Source: Mesorhizobium norvegicum
Lineage (GTDB): Bacteria > Pseudomonadota > Alphaproteobacteria > Rhizobiales > Rhizobiaceae
Direction: 5' to 3'
Assembly (NCBI RefSeq): GCF_004919685.1
Contig: NZ_SMYZ01000053.1
Coordinates: 1 to 64,000, forward strand
DNA: 64,000 bases
This document shows, in pieces, positions 61,244-64,000 of this stretch (position 1 is the stretch's first letter; each line of letters begins with the position of its first letter). A program made the position numbers and the translations under genes. The notes below the pieces were generated by a model. The model was given only the letters and a program-made list of their open reading frames with translations, had not been told where the DNA came from and did not search any database.

Positions 61244-62740
61244 TCAATTCATCGTCGGGATGACGAATTCCGCACCATCCTTGATGCCGGACGGCCAGCG
61301 CGAGGTCACCGTCTTGGTCTTGGTGTAGAAGCGGAACGCGTCCGGGCCGTGCTGGTTGAGGTCGCCGAACGAGGATGCTTTCCAGCCGCCGAAAGTGTAA
61401 TAGGCGATCGGCACCGGGATCGGCACGTTGATGCCGACCATGCCGACCTGGACCCGCGAGGCGAAGTCGCGCGCGGCATCGCCGTCACGGGTGAAGATGG
61501 CGACGCCATTGCCCATCTCGTGGTCATTGGCGAGCTTGATCGCGCTCTCATAAGTCGGCGCGCGCACCACCGAGAGCACCGGCCCGAAGATCTCTTCCTT
61601 GTAGATGCGCATGTCCGCGGTGACGTTGTCGAACAGGCAGCCGCCCATATAGTAGCCGTCTTCATAGCCCTGCATGGAGAAGCCGCGGCCGTCGACGACC
61701 AGCTTGGCGCCTTCCTTGACGCCGGTGTCGACATAACCCTTGACCCGCTCCAGGGCTTGGCGTGTCACCAGCGGGCCGAAATCGGCGGAAGAGTCGGTCG
61801 AAGGACCGACCTTCAGGCTTTCGACGCGCGGGATCAGCTTTTCCATCAGCCGGTTGGCGGTGTCGTTGCCGACCGGAACAGCAACCGAGATCGCCATGCA
61901 GCGTTCACCGGCCGAGCCGTAGCCGGCGCCGATCAGCGCATCGACGGTCTGGTCCATGTCGGCGTCGGGCATGATGATCATGTGGTTCTTGGCGCCGCCG
62001 AAGCACTGCACGCGCTTGCCGGCGGCGGTGCCGCGCGAATAGATGTAGTGGGCGATCGGCGTCGAGCCGACAAAGCCGATGGCCTTGATGTCGGGATCGT
62101 CGAGGATGGCGTCGACCACATCCTTGTCGCCGTTGACGACGTTGAGGATGCCCGCCGGCAGGCCGGCTTCGAGGAACAGTTCGGCAATGCGCATCGGCAC
62201 GCCCGGATCGCGCTCCGACGGCTTCAGGATGAAGGCGTTGCCGCAGGCGATGGCCGGCGCGATCTTCCACAGCGGGATCATTGCCGGGAAGTTGAACGGC
62301 GTGATGCCGGCGACGACGCCGAGCGGCTGGCGCATCGAATAGACGTCGATGCCGGGGCCGGCGCCGTCGGTGAATTCACCCTTCATCATATGAGGCGCGC
62401 CGATGCAGACTTCGACCACTTCGAGGCCGCGCTGGATGTCGCCCTTGGCGTCGGCGATCGTCTTGCCGTGCTCGCGCGCCAGGATGTCGGCCAGTTCGTC
62501 ATAGTCGCGGGCGACCAGTTCGAGGAATTTCATCAGCACGCGCACGCGGCGCTGCGGGTTCGTTGCCGCCCACTTCGGCTGCGCTGCCTTGGCATTCTCG
62601 ACCGCCGCGCGCAGTTCCGCCTGCGAAGCCAGCGCCACCGTGCCGCGCACGGAACCGTCCATCGGCTGCATGACATCCTGCTTGCGGCCGCTGGTGCCGG
62701 CGACGTGCTTGCCGCCGATGAAATGACCGTAGTCGATCAT
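61244..62740 (-). CDS. mmsA: CoA-acylating methylmalonate-semialdehyde dehydrogenase
   Basis: Aldehyde dehydrogenase of 498 residues in the MmsA group, which oxidise (methyl)malonate semialdehyde to propionyl- or acetyl-CoA in valine and myo-inositol catabolism. ITPFNFPAMIPLWK (about 145), KPSERDP, GSTPIAHYIY and the catalytic cysteine in SAGERCMAISV (about 285) are diagnostic. ATG 62740 has GGGAGAGA upstream; the very long upstream extension of the open frame is not coding. Divergent from the LysR gene. Confidence 0.96.
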   Translation of the reverse strand: MIDYGHFIGGKHVAGTSGRKQDVMQPMDGSVRGTVALASQAELRAAVENAKAAQPKWAATNPQRRVRVLMKFLELVARDYDELADILAREHGKTIADAKGDIQRGLEVVEVCIGAPHMMKGEFTDGAGPGIDVYSMRQPLGVVAGITPFNFPAMIPLWKIAPAIACGNAFILKPSERDPGVPMRIAELFLEAGLPAGILNVVNGDKDVVDAILDDPDIKAIGFVGSTPIAHYIYSRGTAAGKRVQCFGGAKNHMIIMPDADMDQTVDALIGAGYGSAGERCMAISVAVPVGNDTANRLMEKLIPRVESLKVGPSTDSSADFGPLVTRQALERVKGYVDTGVKEGAKLVVDGRGFSMQGYEDGYYMGGCLFDNVTADMRIYKEEIFGPVLSVVRAPTYESAIKLANDHEMGNGVAIFTRDGDAARDFASRVQVGMVGINVPIPVPIAYYTFGGWKASSFGDLNQHGPDAFRFYTKTKTVTSRWPSGIKDGAEFVIPTMN

Positions 62741-62956
62741 GATCTCTCTCCCTTGTTTGTGATGTTGCATTGTCCGCCTTTGGCCGGCGGATGGCAACGC
62801 GACGGAGAACGCAACCGTTGTGCGAAAAGTAGATAACAATTGACGGACGAGCATCAATTCCCGCAAATGACAGGATGCAATTGCTGCTACGGATTGAGAG
62901 ATTGAGTTCCTTCGCCACAGAACGCGGCGTCGGCGATTGTCATCTGGACCATTCCC

Positions 62957-63838
62957 ATGAACTGGGATGACGTCCGCATCTTCCTTGCGGTGGCGCGCGC
63001 CGGCCAGATCCTTGGCGCGGCCAAACGGCTGGAGCTTAACCACGCCACCGTCTCGCGCCGCATCGCCGCACTTGAGGATGCGCTGCGGACAAAGCTGTTT
63101 CGCCGGCTGACCACCGGCAGCGAGCTGACCCCGGCCGGCGAGCGCTTTCTCGACATTGCCGAGCGCATGGAGGGCGACATGATCGCCGCGCGCTCGACCG
63201 TTGCCGGCGAAGGCGACGATGTCTCCGGCACGGTGCGCATCGGCGCGCCCGACGGTTTTGGCGTCGCCTTCCTGGCCAAGCACCTCGGCGCGCTGACCGC
63301 GCTGCACCGCGAACTGACGATCCAGCTGGTGCCGGTGCCGCGCTCCTTTTCGCTGTCGCGCCGCGAGGCGGACATCGCCATCACCGTCGAGCGGCCGACG
63401 GAGGGCCGGTTGGTGGCGGGTAAGCTGGTCGACTACTCGCTCGGCCTGTTTGCCTCGCGCGACTATGCGCAAGTGCATGGTTTGCCCCAAACCGCCGCCG
63501 AGCTTGGCCAGCACACCCTCATCGGCTATGTGCCGGACCTTATCGTCAGTCCCTCGCTCGACTACGCGGCCGAATTCAGCGCCGACTGGCGCACCAGCTT
63601 CGCCATCTCCTCGGCGCTCGGCCAGGCCGAAGCAGTGCGCTCGGGCGCCGGCATCGGCATCCTGCACACCTTCGTCGCCCGCTCGATGCCGGAACTTGTG
63701 TCCGTCGATGTCGTCGCGCCCATCCGCCGTGCCTACTGGCTGGTCTATCACGAATCGGTCAGGCCGCTGCGCCGCGTCCAGATCGTCGCCAGCTTCATCA
63801 CCAAGGCGGTGGAGCGGGAGCGAAACCTGTTCGTTTAG
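62957..63838 (+). CDS. LysR family regulator
   Basis: Regulator of 293 residues: N-terminal helix-turn-helix (FLAVARAGQILGAAKRLELNHATVSRRIAALEDALRTKLFRR) and a periplasmic-binding-like effector domain from about residue 90. Divergent from mmsA with 216 bases between, so it may regulate that gene; no clear T-N11-A box was confirmed. Confidence 0.93.
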   Translation: MNWDDVRIFLAVARAGQILGAAKRLELNHATVSRRIAALEDALRTKLFRRLTTGSELTPAGERFLDIAERMEGDMIAARSTVAGEGDDVSGTVRIGAPDGFGVAFLAKHLGALTALHRELTIQLVPVPRSFSLSRREADIAITVERPTEGRLVAGKLVDYSLGLFASRDYAQVHGLPQTAAELGQHTLIGYVPDLIVSPSLDYAAEFSADWRTSFAISSALGQAEAVRSGAGIGILHTFVARSMPELVSVDVVAPIRRAYWLVYHESVRPLRRVQIVASFITKAVERERNLFV

Positions 63839-63935
63839 CTGTGCCGCCTTTTCCTTGCCACAAAACCGGCGAGTGTGGCATCAGGCGTGCGGTCGCCGCG
63901 TAGGGACATCCTTCAGAAAGCTGGCGCGGATAGAC

Positions 63936-64000
63936 ATGCGAGCCGTTCTTGCCATCCTGCCGCTGCTTTTCGTTTCCGCTTGCGCCAATCCGTGGACGAA
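63936..64000 (+). CDS. Lipoprotein gene, 5' end only
   Basis: ATG 63936 opens MRAVLAILPLLFVSACANPWT, a lipoprotein signal with lipobox VSAC at residue 16; the rest lies outside the window. Identity cannot be decided. No strong ribosome site was seen. Confidence 0.6.
   Translation, partial: MRAVLAILPLLFVSACANPWT

Noticed and set aside
61166..62836. A 556-codon plus-strand open frame opposite mmsA
   Set aside because: It mirrors the mmsA coding strand in a high-GC genome and has no recognisable domain; the minus-strand protein is a textbook aldehyde dehydrogenase.
62741..63751. Extension of the mmsA frame over the LysR gene
   Set aside because: The true N terminus (MIDYGHFIGG) has a strong ribosome site; the extension is antisense to the LysR coding region.

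Overview
The window looks like chromosome of an alphaproteobacterium of the order Rhizobiales, most probably Mesorhizobium or a close relative. The grounds are the high GC content, the gene order (ruvCAB / ybgC-tolQRAB-pal-cpoB-tilS; rpmE beside an ABC exporter; a liv operon with a DUF6867-type gene), GapR/DUF2312 and DUF1465 proteins, and several families of short palindromic intergenic repeats of the rhizobial type. Almost everything is single-copy core or near-core metabolism. No phage, plasmid, transposase, CRISPR array, tRNA or rRNA was seen. The species assignment is inference from gene content, not from a search.

Layout. 1-14.1 kb (minus strand): DUF1465 gene, ruvC, ruvA, ruvB, then the envelope operon ybgC-tolQ-tolR-tolA-tolB-pal-cpoB-tilS. 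This normally compact block is punctuated by accessory modules: vapBC between ruvC and ruvA, a phosphoesterase and an opposite-strand GH5 glycosidase between ruvB and ybgC, parDE between ybgC and tolQ, and a four-helix-bundle gene enclosed by 30-bp inverted repeats between tolB and pal. 14.3-14.4 kb holds a probable trans-acting sRNA of the alpha-r14 type. 14.5-26 kb: small membrane proteins, a TauE-type exporter, a methyltransferase, a divergent Lrp/EamA pair, a ThiE-like protein, a Sel1-repeat protein, EF-P, an inositol-phosphatase family enzyme, a HlyIII membrane protein and a two-gene MotA/MotB-like proton-channel pair. 26-38.5 kb: M32 carboxypeptidase, a second PIN toxin pair, an MsbA-type ABC exporter, rpmE, a TetR-controlled NmrA/DUF1772 pair, a SelW-like protein, YebC, an ArsR-SRPBCC-SRPBCC group, TerC, a YmdB-like phosphoesterase and 5-formyl-THF cyclo-ligase preceded by 6S RNA.

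38.8-44.6 kb: MoxR ATPase and its VWA partner, separated by a GNAT gene and a hicAB module whose hicA is frameshifted; then a metallo-hydrolase, msrB, two uncharacterised genes and gapR. 44.7-54.6 kb: pyruvate carboxylase and a complete branched-chain amino-acid ABC transporter (livHMGF, DUF6867-type gene, livJ). 54.9-59 kb: a probable trans-4-hydroxy-L-proline catabolic cluster (epimerase, D-amino-acid oxidoreductase, pyrroline-hydroxycarboxylate deaminase, divergent GntR regulator) with repeated ATATATCAG operator half-sites. 59.3-64 kb: HxlR regulator with an in-frame 18-bp tandem repeat, a divergent NTF2-like/SDR pair, methylmalonate-semialdehyde dehydrogenase, a LysR regulator, and the start of a lipoprotein gene running off the window.

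The most distinctive signals are the repeated invasion of conserved operons by small autonomous modules (three toxin-antitoxin loci with palindromic operators, one inverted-repeat-bounded four-helix-bundle cassette), a palindromic repeat that supplies the 5' end of a coding sequence, and an orphan proton-driven stator-like pair distinct from TolQR.
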